Notes: generated by a model not told the origin, from the letters alone. DNA of 64,000 nucleotides from Paralimibaculum aggregatum (GCF_030270585.1 NZ_BSYI01000017.1:1-64000), one strand, 5' to 3'. Positions 11,596-21,337 are shown, numbered from the stretch's first letter. Program-made: numbers and translations.

Positions 11596-12450
11596 TCAGC
11601 CCTTCGGCAGGCCGGGCACGAGGGCGGCGAAGTCGAAGATCGCGGGGTCGGCCAGGTGGCTCGGGCGCGCATTGGTCAGCGCCTTGAACATCACCGCGCG
11701 GCGGCCGGGATGGCGGCGCTCCCACTCGTCGACCATCGCCTTGACCTGGGCGCGCTGCAGCCCCTCCTGGCTGCCGCAGAGATCGCAGGGGATCACCGGG
11801 AAGCCCATGTCGCGGGCGAAGCGGGCGCAGTCCGCCTCGGCCACATGGGCGAGCGGGCGCAGCACCAGGAGATCGCCCTCCTCGTTCAGCAGCTTCGGCG
11901 GCATCGCCGCGAGCCGCCCGCCGTGGAAGAGGTTGAGCAGGAAGGTCTCGAGGATGTCGTCGCGGTGATGGCCGAGCACCACCGCCTGGCAGCCCTCCTC
12001 GCGCGCGATGCGGTAGAGATGGCCGCGGCGCAGGCGCGAGCAGAGGCTGCAATAGGTCTTGGTGGCCGGAACCTTCGCGGTGACGATGGAATAGGTGTCC
12101 CGGTACTCGATGCGGTGCGCCACGCCGAGCGTCGCCAGGAACTCCGGCAGCACGGTGGCGGGAAAGCCCGGCTGGCCCTGGTCGAGATTGCAGGCGAGCA
12201 GGTCCACCGGCAGCAGCCCGCGCCAGCGCAGCTCGAGCAGCACCGCGAGCAGCGTGTAGCTGTCCTTGCCGCCGGAGAGGCAGACCAGCCAGCGCGGGCG
12301 CTCGCCCCCCGCCGGCAGCATGGCATAGGCGGCGAGCGCCTCGCGGGTCTCGCGCAGCAGCCGCTTCCGGAGCTTGCGGAACTCCAGGCTGTCCGGTGCC
12401 CCGGCATAGAGGCGGGCGATGATCTGGTCGTCGGTGGCGGTATCGAGCAT
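11596..12450 (-). CDS. ttcA: tRNA 2-thiocytidine(32) synthetase
   Basis: 284 aa from the ATG at 12450; the open frame extends upstream but without family similarity. It has the PP-loop SGGKDS at residues 59-64, which adenylates the target base, and a [10 protein letters not shown] CxxC pair that holds the iron-sulfur cluster, plus GHHRDD and CDLCGSQ. It thiolates cytidine 32 of some tRNAs. It follows yidD on the same strand after a 61-nt gap; this rpmH-rnpA-yidD-ttcA order occurs in related bacteria. Confidence 0.93.
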   Translation of the reverse strand: MLDTATDDQIIARLYAGAPDSLEFRKLRKRLLRETREALAAYAMLPAGGERPRWLVCLSGGKDSYTLLAVLLELRWRGLLPVDLLACNLDQGQPGFPATVLPEFLATLGVAHRIEYRDTYSIVTAKVPATKTYCSLCSRLRRGHLYRIAREEGCQAVVLGHHRDDILETFLLNLFHGGRLAAMPPKLLNEEGDLLVLRPLAHVAEADCARFARDMGFPVIPCDLCGSQEGLQRAQVKAMVDEWERRHPGRRAVMFKALTNARPSHLADPAIFDFAALVPGLPKG

Positions 12451-12511
12451 GGGCGGAGCTATAGCCGATCCGGCGCGGGCGGGACAGGGGCGGGACGCAT
12501 CGGCGGCGGCA

Positions 12512-12742
12512 TCAGCGGCGCGGCGGCGGCACCGGGTCGTAGCCGTCGCCGCCACCGGGGTGGCAGCGGCCGATGCGGCGCAGGACGAGGAGCGTGCCCC
12601 TGACCGCCCCGTGGGTTTCCAGGGCCTCGAGCGCATAGGCCGAGCAGGTCGGCTGGAAGCGGCAATGCATCCCCACCCAGGGCGAGAGCACCAGGCGATA
12701 GGCGCGCACCGGCAGCGCGAGGACCCAGGCCACGGGGCTCAC
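12512..12742 (-). CDS. yidD: Membrane protein insertion efficiency factor YidD
   Basis: 76 aa. The diagnostic [15 protein letters not shown] and [16 protein letters not shown] motifs are present. The start is GTG at 12742, overlapping the rnpA stop (GTGA); the longer frame in this register is antisense-like and unrelated. YidD sits at the inner membrane and helps YidC insert proteins. The usual neighbour yidC is not found downstream here. Confidence 0.93.
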   Translation of the reverse strand: MSPVAWVLALPVRAYRLVLSPWVGMHCRFQPTCSAYALEALETHGAVRGTLLVLRRIGRCHPGGGDGYDPVPPPRR

Positions 12743-13197
12743 GACGCGCCCTTCCCCGGCCGGGCCGCGGGCCGCGGTTTCGGCGGGCGGTGCACCTTCT
12801 CGAGCGCAACCGCCACGTCCTCCACGAGCACGGTCCAGGGCCGCGCCACCGTCGCCCCCGGCCGCCCGATCAGCACATAGTCCCAGCCGTCGCGCGCCGC
12901 CGGCACCAGCGCCGCGCGCGCGGCCTCGCGCAGCCGGCGCTTGGCGCGGCTGCGGGTCACGGCATTGCCGATCTTCTTGGAGCAGGTGAAGCCGAGCCGC
13001 GGCGCGCCGGCCGCATCGGGCCCGCGCTGCCGCGCCTGCAGGATCAGCCCGGGGGCCACCCATTTCCGCGCCCTGGCGCAGGCCAGGAAGTCGCGGCGGA
13101 GCTTGAGCGTCTCGATCCCGGAGGCGGAACCGGGCACCGGCGCCCGGCCCTCGGGGGGCGGGGCGCTGCCGGTCTCCTGCGTGCCGGGCGCGGTCAT
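12739..13197 (-). CDS. rnpA: Ribonuclease P protein component
   Basis: 152 aa, slightly longer than usual because of a Pro/Gly-rich N-terminus. The core has [15 protein letters not shown], the [15 protein letters not shown] segment and the RNR-type helix [10 protein letters not shown] that contacts the RNase P RNA. It assists 5' maturation of tRNAs. It lies 15 nt after rpmH and overlaps yidD by 4 nt, the standard operon order. Confidence 0.95.
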   Translation of the reverse strand: MTAPGTQETGSAPPPEGRAPVPGSASGIETLKLRRDFLACARARKWVAPGLILQARQRGPDAAGAPRLGFTCSKKIGNAVTRSRAKRRLREAARAALVPAARDGWDYVLIGRPGATVARPWTVLVEDVAVALEKVHRPPKPRPAARPGKGAS

Positions 13198-13212
13198 GCC
13201 GACCGCCGCCGG

Positions 13213-13347
13213 TCAGGCAGAGAGGCTCTTGCGACCCTGCGCGCGGCGCCGGTTGAGGATCTTGCGGCCGTTCTTCGTTGCCATCCGGGCGCGAAAGCCG
13301 TGGCGGCGTTTGCGCACGAGCCGGCTCGGCTGATAGGTGCGTTTCAT
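13213..13347 (-). CDS. rpmH: 50S ribosomal protein L34
   Basis: 44 aa: [20 protein letters not shown], then [19 protein letters not shown], the textbook L34. The start is at 13347; an upstream in-frame start at 13419 is not conserved. It is the first gene of the rpmH-rnpA-yidD-ttcA run. In many bacteria this cluster lies near dnaA and the origin, but dnaA is not in the window. Confidence 0.98.
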   Translation of the reverse strand: MKRTYQPSRLVRKRRHGFRARMATKNGRKILNRRRAQGRKSLSA

Positions 13348-13588
13348 TGTCGTCTCCAAAGCGCAGATGCCGGCGCGGCCCCGCAAGGGGGCCGAGGCAC
13401 GGCGGTGATCTCGGATCACGTCGCATATCCGCAGGCCGGGCGGCTGTCAATCTGGCAAGGCCGGTCTCTCGCCCGGAATGCACCCGTTCACCCCGGGATC
13501 AAGCCGGCGTGACAGTGCCTCCCCGCCGCTGGTCCGACGGCATAGGATGGGCCATGTGTCGGGTCACGCCGCAGGAGGAGACCGGTCC

Positions 13589-14392
13589 ATGACCCACATC
13601 ACCGAGGAGAGCGCCATGGCCGCGCCGACAGAGAGTTGCCCGGAATGCCCCCCCGCGCGGCGTGCGGCAGGGCGCGGCGGCTGGCTGCGCCGTCTGCCGC
13701 TGCTGCTGATCGGCCTCGGTGCGGCGGCGGGGCTGGTCTTTGCCAGCGACTATCTGAGCTTCGACGCGCTGGCGGCGCATTACGAGGAGCTGCGCGGCTG
13801 GCGCGACGCCAACTATCCGCTCGCCGCGCTGGCCTTCGTGGCGGCCTATGCGCTGGTGGTGGCGTTCTCGATCCCCGGTGCGATCTGGCTGACGCTGCTC
13901 GGCGGGCTGCTGTTCGGCACCTGGACCGGCGCGGCGCTGGTGATCGCCGCGGCCACGCTGGGTGCCACGGGAATCTTCCTCGCCGCGCGCACCGCCCTCG
14001 GCGACTGGCTGAAGAGCAGGGCGCAGGGCTGGCTCGGGCGGCTCGAGCGGGGCTTTCACGAGGGCGAGGTGAGCTTCCTGCTGATCCTGCGCCTGCTGCC
14101 GGTGGTGCCGTTCTGGGTGGCCAACCTGGCGCCGGCCTTCCTCGGCGCGCGGCTCGGCACCTTCGTCTGGACGACATTTCTCGGGATCATGCCGGCGACG
14201 GTGGTCTACACCTCGGTGGGGGCCGGGCTCGGCACCGAGATCGCCGAGGGCCGCAAGCCGGATCTCGGGGTGATCTTCGAGCCGCATATCCTCGGCCCGC
14301 TGATCGGGCTGGCGGCGCTCGCGGCGCTGCCCGTGGTGCTGCGCCGGCTCGGCCTCGGGCTCGGCACGAAGAAGGAGAACAGCGATGCCTGA
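13589..14392 (+). CDS. TVP38/TMEM64 (DedA-like) membrane protein
   Basis: 267 aa with about six hydrophobic segments. The SNARE-associated/VTT signature region is seen as AFSIPGAIWLTLLGGLLFGTW and the later RLLPVVPFWVANLAPAFLG and TTFLGIMPATVVY. The start at 13589 follows GGAGGAGAC; MAAPTES at 13616 is an alternative. The gene overlaps the next one (disulfide oxidoreductase) by 8 nt, a pairing common in proteobacteria. The family acts in the inner membrane, possibly as a scramblase or transporter; the substrate is unknown. Confidence 0.88.
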   Translation: MTHITEESAMAAPTESCPECPPARRAAGRGGWLRRLPLLLIGLGAAAGLVFASDYLSFDALAAHYEELRGWRDANYPLAALAFVAAYALVVAFSIPGAIWLTLLGGLLFGTWTGAALVIAAATLGATGIFLAARTALGDWLKSRAQGWLGRLERGFHEGEVSFLLILRLLPVVPFWVANLAPAFLGARLGTFVWTTFLGIMPATVVYTSVGAGLGTEIAEGRKPDLGVIFEPHILGPLIGLAALAALPVVLRRLGLGLGTKKENSDA

Positions 14393-15818
14393 TGCAGGTG
14401 GACAGGCCCCCGTGCTGACCCCGGATCTCTGCGTGATCGGCGCGGGCTCGGGCGGGCTCTCCCTGGCCGCCGGCGCGGTGCAGATGGGCGCCTCGGTGGT
14501 GCTGGTGGAAGCCGGCCGGATGGGCGGCGACTGCCTCAACTACGGCTGCGTGCCCTCCAAGGCGCTGCTGGCCGCGGCGAAACGCGCCGAGCAGGCGCGC
14601 CGGGGCGGGCTCGGCGTCGCGCCGGCCGAACCGCAGATCGACTATGCCGGCGCCATGGCGCATGTGCAGGCGGCGATCGACGCCATCGCCCCGCATGACA
14701 GCCAGGAACGCTTCGAGCGGCTCGGCTGCACGGTGATTCGCGCCGCCGGCCGCTTCGTCTCGCCGCGCGAGGTCGAGGCCGGCGGGCAGCGCATCCGCGC
14801 GCGCCGCTTCGTGGTGGCCACCGGCTCCGGCCCCTTCGTGCCGCCGATCCCGGGGCTGGCCGAGACGCCGCACCTGACCAACGAGACACTCTGGGAGCTG
14901 CGCGAGCGCCCGGGTCACCTCGCGATCCTCGGCGGCGGGCCGATCGGCATGGAGATGGCGCAGGCGCATGTCCGCCTCGGCTGCCGGGTGACGGTGATCG
15001 AGGCGGCAACGCCCCTCGGCGGCCATGACCCGGAGCTGGCCGCGGTGGCGCTGGACCGGCTGCGCGCCGAGGGGGTGGAGATCGTCGCCGGCAAGGCGGA
15101 GCGTGTCTCCGGCGCGCCCGGCGCGGTCACGCTCCATCTCGAGGGCGGCGGCGAGGTGTCCGCCAGCCATCTGCTGGTCGCCACCGGGCGCCGGCCGAAC
15201 CTCGAGCGGCTGGATCTCGCGGCCGGCGAGGTCGAGCACACCCCGCGCGGCGTGACGGTGGACAAGGGCCTGCGCTCGACCAGCAATTCCCGCGTCTATG
15301 CCATCGGCGACGCCGCCGGCGGGCTGCAGTTCACCCATGTCGCGAGCTACCATGCCGGGCTGGTGGTGCGCTCCGCCCTGTTCCGCCTCCCGGTGCGCGC
15401 GAAGGACGATCACCTCCCGAAGGTCACCTTCACCGACCCCGAGATCGCCGAGGTCGGGCTGACCGAGGCCGGGGCGGCGACGCGCGGCGAGACGGTGGAG
15501 ATCCACCGCGCGCCCTTCTCGGGCAACGACCGTGCCATCGCCGAGGGCGAGACCGAGGGCCTGGTCAAGCTGATCGCCAGCCCGAAGGGCCGCATCCTCG
15601 GCGCCGGGATCGCCGGGCCCCATGCCGGCGAGCTGATCCAGATCTGGTCGCTGGCGCTCTCGAAGGGACTCAGGGTCAAGGACATCTCCGGCCATGTCGC
15701 CGCCTATCCCACCCTCGGCGAGAGCGCGAAGCAGGCCGCCGGCGCCTATTTCAGGCCCCGGCTCTTCGAGAGCCCGATGGTCAAGCGCGTCGTCCGCCTG
15801 CTGGCCCATTTGGGCTGA
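14385..15818 (+). CDS. FAD-dependent pyridine nucleotide-disulfide oxidoreductase (mercuric reductase/Lpd-like)
   Basis: 477 aa. It has an N-terminal FAD site GAGSGG, the redox-active disulfide GGDCLNYGCVPSK, a second nucleotide site GGGPIGMEMA, an ATGRRPN motif and the C-terminal dimerisation domain with HAGELIQIW (active-site region where dihydrolipoamide dehydrogenase has HAHPT). It lacks the mercury-binding N-terminal domain and C-terminal Cys pair of true MerA. It is translationally coupled to the TVP38 gene, suggesting a joint membrane-linked redox role; the substrate is unknown. Confidence 0.88.
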   Translation: MPDAGGQAPVLTPDLCVIGAGSGGLSLAAGAVQMGASVVLVEAGRMGGDCLNYGCVPSKALLAAAKRAEQARRGGLGVAPAEPQIDYAGAMAHVQAAIDAIAPHDSQERFERLGCTVIRAAGRFVSPREVEAGGQRIRARRFVVATGSGPFVPPIPGLAETPHLTNETLWELRERPGHLAILGGGPIGMEMAQAHVRLGCRVTVIEAATPLGGHDPELAAVALDRLRAEGVEIVAGKAERVSGAPGAVTLHLEGGGEVSASHLLVATGRRPNLERLDLAAGEVEHTPRGVTVDKGLRSTSNSRVYAIGDAAGGLQFTHVASYHAGLVVRSALFRLPVRAKDDHLPKVTFTDPEIAEVGLTEAGAATRGETVEIHRAPFSGNDRAIAEGETEGLVKLIASPKGRILGAGIAGPHAGELIQIWSLALSKGLRVKDISGHVAAYPTLGESAKQAAGAYFRPRLFESPMVKRVVRLLAHLG

Positions 15819-15875
15819 CACATTCTCATACGCAGGCTAAGGTGTCTGGCGGAAACCTCGGGCACTGGGGACGGA

Positions 15876-17303
15876 ATGGGCTTCCTGCGCGGCGTGTCGG
15901 GGCGGCTGCTGATCGTCACGCTCCTCATCGTGATGCTGGTGGAGGTGGTGATCTTCATCCCCTCGGTGGCGCGCTTTCGCATCGACTATCTCAACGAGCG
16001 GCTGGCACGGGCCGAGATGGCGGTGCTGGTGATGCTGGCCTATCCGATGGGCATTCCGGATCTCGACATGCAGCGGGCGCTGCTCGAGAAGGCCGAGGTC
16101 TCGACCATCGTCGTGCATCGCGACGGCGCGCGGGCGATGATGCTGGCGCCGGACCCGCCGCAGATGGTCGAGAGCTCCTACGACCTGCGCAGCATGATGT
16201 CGGTGGAGTTGGTCGCCGATGCGCTGTCGCGGCTGGCCTCGCCGCCGGGGCCGCATTACGTGCGGGTGATCGGGATGCCGCCGCAGGGCGCCGAGGCGCT
16301 GGAGATCACGCTCGACGCGGCGCCGCTGCGCGCGGCGATGCTCGACTACGGCCTGCGCATCCTGCGGCTCTCGCTGATCATCTCGGTGCTGACCGCGGCG
16401 GTGGTGTTCCTCGCGATCCGCCGCACCGTGGTGGCGCCGATGACCCGGGTGATCGACAGCATGAAGAGCTTCCAGCAGAACCCCGAGGACGCCACCCGGA
16501 TCATCGAGCCCAAGGCCAGGATCGGCGAGCTGGCCGAGGCCGAGCAGGCGCTGGCCGGGCTGCAGCGCGACGTGCAGGGCGCGCTGAAGGCGCGGGCGCG
16601 GCTGGCCTCGCTGGGCGAGGCGCTGGCCAAGATCAGCCACGACCTGCGCAACATGCTGGCGGCGCAGCAATTGCTGTTCGACCGGCTGGAGACCTCCTCA
16701 GACCCGACCGTGGTGCGGGTGATGCCGAAGATGCTCGCCACCCTCGACCGGGCGATCCGCCTGTGCCAGCGCACGCTGGATTTCGGCCGCGCCGAGGAGA
16801 CCGCGCCGGAGCTGCGCGAGGTGGCGCTGGCGGCGCTGGTGCACGAGGTGGCGGAGACCCTCGGCCTCGGGCCGGACACGGTGCCGGTGGCGGTGCGCAT
16901 CGAGGTGCCGGGGGAGCACACGGTGCCGGCAGACCCCGAGCAGCTCTACCGCGTGATCGCCAACCTGATGCGCAACGCGGCGGAGGCGCTCGCCGAGTCG
17001 GGCCGGCGCGGCGAGATCACCGTCAGCACCGCCCGCGAGAACGGGCTCGAGCGGATCTGCATCGCCGATACCGGGCCGGGGCTTCCGGCGCGGGCGCGCG
17101 AGCACATCTTCAAGCCCTTCCGCGGCGGCGCCCGGCGCGGCGGCACCGGGCTCGGGCTCGCCATCGCGCATGAGCTGGTGGCGGCCCATGGCGGGCGGCT
17201 CGAGCTGCTGCGCTCGACCACCGAAGGCACCGTCTTCGAGATCCGCCTGCCGCGCAGCGCAGCGGCCGGGACCGCGGCGCGCGAGGCCGCCCGCGCCGGC
17301 TGA
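15876..17303 (+). CDS. Two-component sensor histidine kinase, no adjacent regulator
   Basis: 475 aa. TM1 at about 9-30, a periplasmic sensor loop of about 130 residues, TM2 at about 163-182, HAMP-like linker, H-box ISHDLRN with H255, N-box NLMRNAAEAL, DTGPGLP and [10 protein letters not shown]. The short loop between N-box and G-box and the N-terminal length resemble HWE-independent NtrB-like kinases, but the family cannot be fixed by eye. No response regulator gene lies next to it, so its partner is elsewhere. The start has GGGGACGGA upstream. Confidence 0.88.
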   Translation: MGFLRGVSGRLLIVTLLIVMLVEVVIFIPSVARFRIDYLNERLARAEMAVLVMLAYPMGIPDLDMQRALLEKAEVSTIVVHRDGARAMMLAPDPPQMVESSYDLRSMMSVELVADALSRLASPPGPHYVRVIGMPPQGAEALEITLDAAPLRAAMLDYGLRILRLSLIISVLTAAVVFLAIRRTVVAPMTRVIDSMKSFQQNPEDATRIIEPKARIGELAEAEQALAGLQRDVQGALKARARLASLGEALAKISHDLRNMLAAQQLLFDRLETSSDPTVVRVMPKMLATLDRAIRLCQRTLDFGRAEETAPELREVALAALVHEVAETLGLGPDTVPVAVRIEVPGEHTVPADPEQLYRVIANLMRNAAEALAESGRRGEITVSTARENGLERICIADTGPGLPARAREHIFKPFRGGARRGGTGLGLAIAHELVAAHGGRLELLRSTTEGTVFEIRLPRSAAAGTAAREAARAG

Positions 17304-17442
17304 TCCGCCCGCCGCGACCGCAGCGCGCAGCCGCTCCGGCTCGTATCCGACTTGATTGCTCGGCTATTCTGTGCTGAATCCCGAGCGTCATGATCAGGAT
17401 TGGCCGCGCAACCCGTCGCGGCCCGACCCAAGGGAGACCCAG

Positions 17443-18456
17443 ATGACCCGTCACGCCCTGCTCGCCGCCGCCCTCGCGGTCGCGCTCGCGGCCCCGGCCA
17501 TGGCCGAGGGCGAGCTCAATCTCTACTCCTCCCGCCACTACGACACCGACGAGCGGCTGTATTCCGACTTCGAGGCCGAGACCGGCATCAGGATCAACCG
17601 GATCGAAGGCAAGGCCGACGCGCTGATCGAGCGGATGAAGGCCGAGGGCGCCAACTCGCCGGCCGATGTGCTGATCACGGTCGATGCCGGCCGGATCTGG
17701 CGCGCGGTGGAGGCGGAGCTGCTGCAGCCGGTGGAGAGCGAGACCCTCGACACCCGCGTGCCCGCGGCGCTGCGCCATCCGGGCGGGCTGTGGTTCGGCA
17801 TCTCCTCGCGCGCGCGCATCATCTTCTATTCCAAGGAGCGCGTCGCCGAGCCGCCGCAGACCTATGCCGACCTGGCCGACCCGAAATACAAGGGCATGAT
17901 CTGCACCCGCTCGAGCTCCAACATCTACATGCTCTCGCTGATGGCCTCGCGCATCGCGCATGACGGGCCGGAGGCCGCCAAGGCCTGGGGCGAGGGCCTC
18001 TGGGCCAACCGCGCCCGCGAGCCGCAGGGCGGCGACACCGACCAGCTGCGCGGCATCGTCTCCGGCGAGTGCGACATCGCCATCGCCAACACCTACTACT
18101 TCGCCCGCGGCCTGCGGAAGGACGTGCGCGACCTCTCCGACGGCATCGACGGCATCGGCTGGGTGTTCCCCGACCAGGACGGCGACGGCGCGCATGTCAA
18201 CATCTCCGCCGCCGCGGTCGCCCGGCATGCGCCGAACCGCGAGAACGCGGTGAAGTTCATCGAGTATCTCGTCTCCGACTCGGCGCAGGAATACTTCGCG
18301 GCAGGCAATGACGAGTTCCCGGTGGTCGAGGGCGTCGGGCTCTCCTCCTCGGTGAAGCAGCTCGGCGCGTTCAAGGCCGACGAGCTCAACCTCTCGGCGC
18401 TCGGCGAGTATCAGCCGCAGGCGCAGGCGATCTACGACGAGATCGGCTACAAGTGA
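17443..18456 (+). CDS. Fe(3+) ABC transporter substrate-binding protein
   Basis: 337 aa from the ATG at 17443 (AGGGAGACCC upstream). A Sec signal peptide ends near AMAEGELNLYSSRHY. The mature protein has the FutA/FbpA features: NLYSSRHYDTDERLY at the N-terminus, and IANTYYFARG supplying paired tyrosine ligands. It binds ferric iron in the periplasm. The permease of this system is probably the gene at 19514-21241 on the other strand, beyond the cation exporter; no ATPase gene is present here. Confidence 0.9.
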   Translation: MTRHALLAAALAVALAAPAMAEGELNLYSSRHYDTDERLYSDFEAETGIRINRIEGKADALIERMKAEGANSPADVLITVDAGRIWRAVEAELLQPVESETLDTRVPAALRHPGGLWFGISSRARIIFYSKERVAEPPQTYADLADPKYKGMICTRSSSNIYMLSLMASRIAHDGPEAAKAWGEGLWANRAREPQGGDTDQLRGIVSGECDIAIANTYYFARGLRKDVRDLSDGIDGIGWVFPDQDGDGAHVNISAAAVARHAPNRENAVKFIEYLVSDSAQEYFAAGNDEFPVVEGVGLSSSVKQLGAFKADELNLSALGEYQPQAQAIYDEIGYK

Positions 18457-18461
18457 TCCGC

Positions 18462-18527
18462 CGCGGCCCCTCCGGGGGCCGCGATGCCGGCCGAGACGCG
18501 CCCGGTCCTCCGCTGGAGGGCCGGGCG
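18462..18527 (+). terminator. Two GC-rich hairpins after the iron-binding protein gene
   Basis: A 9-bp stem (18462-18470 with 18475-18483) and a 13-bp stem with one mismatch (18499-18511 with 18515-18527, loop GCT) follow the stop. Neither has a clear T-run, so termination is likely but not proven. Confidence 0.45.
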
Positions 18528-18591
18528 TTGCCGTTCCGCGGCGCAGGGCTTAGGAGGGGCGCGAGCAGGCCGCACTCCGGAGGTGCCCCCC

Positions 18592-19506
18592 GTGACCGAC
18601 AACCGCGCGACGGACGCGCGCCCGACCGCCGAGGGCAGCCGGCTGCGCCTCGCGCTCTCGGCGGGGATCGCCGCGGCATCGGTGGCGGTGTTGCTGGTGG
18701 CGCTCAAGCTCTGGGGGCTGCTGGCCACCGGCGCGCTGACCATCGGCGCCAGCCTCGCCGACAGCGCCGCCGATCTCCTGATCTCGCTCGGCGCGATCGC
18801 CGCCATCCTCTATGCCGCCCGCCCGCCGGACGAGGACCATGCCTTCGGCCACAGCGCGGCGGAGGATCTCTTCGCGCTGGCACAGGCGCTGCTGGTGGCG
18901 GGCTCGGCCGCGGCGATCACCTGGAGCGCGCTCGGCCGGATCGGCCACCCGGCAATGCTCGGCAGCGAGGCCTCGGGCATCGCGGTGATGGCGGCGGCCA
19001 GCATGCTGACCCTCGGCCTGGTGCTCTGGCAGTCCCGCGTGGTGCGCCGCACCGGCTCGCAGATCGTCGCGGCGGACCGGCTGCACTATCTCTCAGACCT
19101 GGTGCCCAATCTCGCGGCCATCGCGGCGCTCGCCGCCTCCCGGCTCTGGAGCGTCGCCTGGCCGGACACCGCGCTCAGCCTGCTGGCTGCCGGAATGCTG
19201 CTGGCCGGCGCGCTGCGCATCGGCCGGCGCGCGGTGGACGGGCTGATGGACCGCGAGGCGGATGCGGAGACCGTAGCCACGATCCGCGGCATCGCCGAGG
19301 GGCACGAGGGGCTGGCCGGCTACCACGACCTGCGCACCCGGCGCTCCGGCTCGCGGATCTTCGTGCAGATCCATGTCGAGATCGACGGCGCCCGCAGCCT
19401 GCGCGAGGCGCACGACATCGGCGCGCGGCTGCGCCGGAAGATCATGGCGGCGGTGCCGGACGCGGATGTGATCGTGCACAAGGACCCGGCCGGCCCCGGC
19501 GCCTGA
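18592..19506 (+). CDS. Cation diffusion facilitator (FieF/YiiP-like) metal exporter
   Basis: 304 aa from the GTG at 18592, which has CCGGAGGT upstream; the open frame upstream is not conserved. About six membrane helices. The binding-site residues of CDF transporters are visible: DSAAD in helix 2 and HYLSD in helix 5 (the HxxxD pair). The C-terminal cytoplasmic domain contains HDLRTRRSG, QIHVEIDG and VIVHKDP. It exports divalent metal (Fe, Zn or similar) in exchange for protons. Its position between iron uptake genes suggests a role in balancing iron; this is inference. Confidence 0.9.
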   Translation: MTDNRATDARPTAEGSRLRLALSAGIAAASVAVLLVALKLWGLLATGALTIGASLADSAADLLISLGAIAAILYAARPPDEDHAFGHSAAEDLFALAQALLVAGSAAAITWSALGRIGHPAMLGSEASGIAVMAAASMLTLGLVLWQSRVVRRTGSQIVAADRLHYLSDLVPNLAAIAALAASRLWSVAWPDTALSLLAAGMLLAGALRIGRRAVDGLMDREADAETVATIRGIAEGHEGLAGYHDLRTRRSGSRIFVQIHVEIDGARSLREAHDIGARLRRKIMAAVPDADVIVHKDPAGPGA

Positions 19507-19513
19507 GCCCCGA

Positions 19514-21241
19514 TCAGCGCGCGTGCCCCGGGCGGGAGCGCCGGATCTCGCGCGCCAGCAGCATCACCGGCAGGCAGCCGAAGCCCACGATCACCAGGCT
19601 CGGCACCGCGGCCTGCGCCAGCCGCTCGTCGGCGGCGAGGCGATAGGCCTGCACCGCCAGCGTATCCATGTTGAAGGGCCGCATGATCAGCGTCGCCGGC
19701 AGCTCCTTCATCACGTCGACGAAGACGATCAGCGCGGCGGTGAGCAGCGAGCCGCGCAGCAGCGGCGCATGTACCCGCGCCAGCGTCGCCGCCGGCCCGT
19801 GGCCGAGGGTGCGCGCGGCCTGGTCCATCGCCGGGCGGATCGTCGAAAGCCCCGCCTCCACGGCATTGAGCGCCACCGCCATGAAGCGCACGGAATAAGC
19901 GAGCAGCAGCGCCGCCATGGTGCCGGTGAGCAGCAGCCCGGTGGAGACCCCGAGATGCGCCCGTGCCAGCGCGTCGAGCCCGTTGTCGAAGGCCGCGAGC
20001 GGCACCAGCAGCCCCACCGCGATCACCCCGCCGGGGATCGCATAGCCGATGCCGGCCATGGTCGCCGCGGCGCGGCTGACCCGCCCCGGCGCGAGGCGCT
20101 CGGCATAGCCGATCAGCAGCGCCGCCAGGACGGTGATCGTGGCCGCCGAGCCCGCCAGCACCAGCGAGTTGCGGGCGAAGCCGAGATAGCGCGTCTCGAA
20201 GGGGCTCTGGCCACTGTCCACCCCCATGCTGACCAGCATCGCCAGCGGCACCAGCACGCCGAAGATCACCGGCACGCCGCAGAGCGTCACCGCCGCCGCC
20301 GCCTGCCAGCCGGTGAGCCGCGCCACCCCCAGCGCCTCGTAGCGCCGCCCGGCCTGGTGGCGCTGCGCCGCGCCGCGCTGGGCGCGCTCGAGCCCGGCCA
20401 GGGTCAGCGCCAGCATCAGCAGGCAGGTGGAGAGCTGCGCCGCCGCCGCCCGGTCGCCCATCGAGAACCAGGCGCTGTAGATCCCGGTGGCGAAGGTCTG
20501 CACGCCGAAATGCGCCACCGTGCCGAAATCGGCGATGGTCTCCATGGCGGCGAGCGCGATGCCGGCAACGATCGCCGGGCGTGCCATCGGCAGGCTGATC
20601 CGGAAGAAGGCCGACCAGGGCCCCGAGCCGAGCGTGCGCGCGACGTTCATCGCGGTCGGGCAGCCCTGCAGGAAGGCGGCACGGGCGAGCAGATAGACAT
20701 AGGGATAGAGCACGAGGATCAGCATCGCCGCCGCGCCGGGCATCGAGCGGATCTCGGGGAACCAGTAGTCCCGCGGCCCCCAGCCGGTCACGTCGCGCAG
20801 GGTCGACTGCACGATGCCCGGATGGTCGAGCAGGTCGGTATAGGCATAGGCCAGCACATAGGCCGGGAAGGCCAGCGGCAGCGCCAGCGCCACCTCGAAG
20901 AGCCCGCGCCCGGGGAAGCGGCAGGCGGTCACCAGCCAGGCCGCGCCGGTGCCGATCAGCGCGACCCCGGTGCCGACGATCAGCAGCAGCCAGAAGGTGG
21001 TGAGCGCATAGCGCGGCAGCACCGTGGCGGCGAGGTGGCTCCAGGTCTCGAGATCGCCGAAGGCCGCGGTGATCGCCACCGAGACCGCCGGCCCCGCGAT
21101 CAGCGCGGCGAGGATCCAGGCCGGCCAGACCAGCGCCCGCGCCGCCTTGCCGCCGAGCGCCGAGGCCCGCATCCGGAAGCGCGCGCCCGCCGCCGCGCCA
21201 TGCCCGCCCTGCCCCTCGATGGTCCCGCCGCTGCCGGCCAT
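19514..21241 (-). CDS. Iron ABC transporter permease (FbpB-like, fused two-permease protein)
   Basis: 575 aa with about twelve hydrophobic segments, i.e. two permease units in one chain as in FbpB. Two EAA-type loops are recognisable (ARTLGSGPWSAFFRISLPMA and, in the second half, ARTLGHGPAATLARVHAPLL). It forms the inner-membrane channel for ferric iron delivered by a FutA/FbpA-type protein. It ends 7 nt from the convergent CDF gene. The ATP-binding subunit is missing from the region. Confidence 0.9.
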   Translation of the reverse strand: MAGSGGTIEGQGGHGAAAGARFRMRASALGGKAARALVWPAWILAALIAGPAVSVAITAAFGDLETWSHLAATVLPRYALTTFWLLLIVGTGVALIGTGAAWLVTACRFPGRGLFEVALALPLAFPAYVLAYAYTDLLDHPGIVQSTLRDVTGWGPRDYWFPEIRSMPGAAAMLILVLYPYVYLLARAAFLQGCPTAMNVARTLGSGPWSAFFRISLPMARPAIVAGIALAAMETIADFGTVAHFGVQTFATGIYSAWFSMGDRAAAAQLSTCLLMLALTLAGLERAQRGAAQRHQAGRRYEALGVARLTGWQAAAAVTLCGVPVIFGVLVPLAMLVSMGVDSGQSPFETRYLGFARNSLVLAGSAATITVLAALLIGYAERLAPGRVSRAAATMAGIGYAIPGGVIAVGLLVPLAAFDNGLDALARAHLGVSTGLLLTGTMAALLLAYSVRFMAVALNAVEAGLSTIRPAMDQAARTLGHGPAATLARVHAPLLRGSLLTAALIVFVDVMKELPATLIMRPFNMDTLAVQAYRLAADERLAQAAVPSLVIVGFGCLPVMLLAREIRRSRPGHAR

Positions 21242-21308
21242 GCCGCCTCCGTGTCACGCCTGAGTGTTTAGCTAGGGCATTGGCCATGGGGTCTGCAATG
21301 CCCGCCGC

Positions 21309-21337
21309 TTGACAAATGCGCGGGTTGCGCAAAGCGT
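21309..21337 (+). promoter_or_regulatory. Possible promoter for the AHSA1-like gene
   Basis: A consensus -35 TTGACA at 21309-21314 lies 68 nt before the start codon. The -10 region at the expected spacing (about 21332) is weak, so this rests on the -35 alone. Confidence 0.25.
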
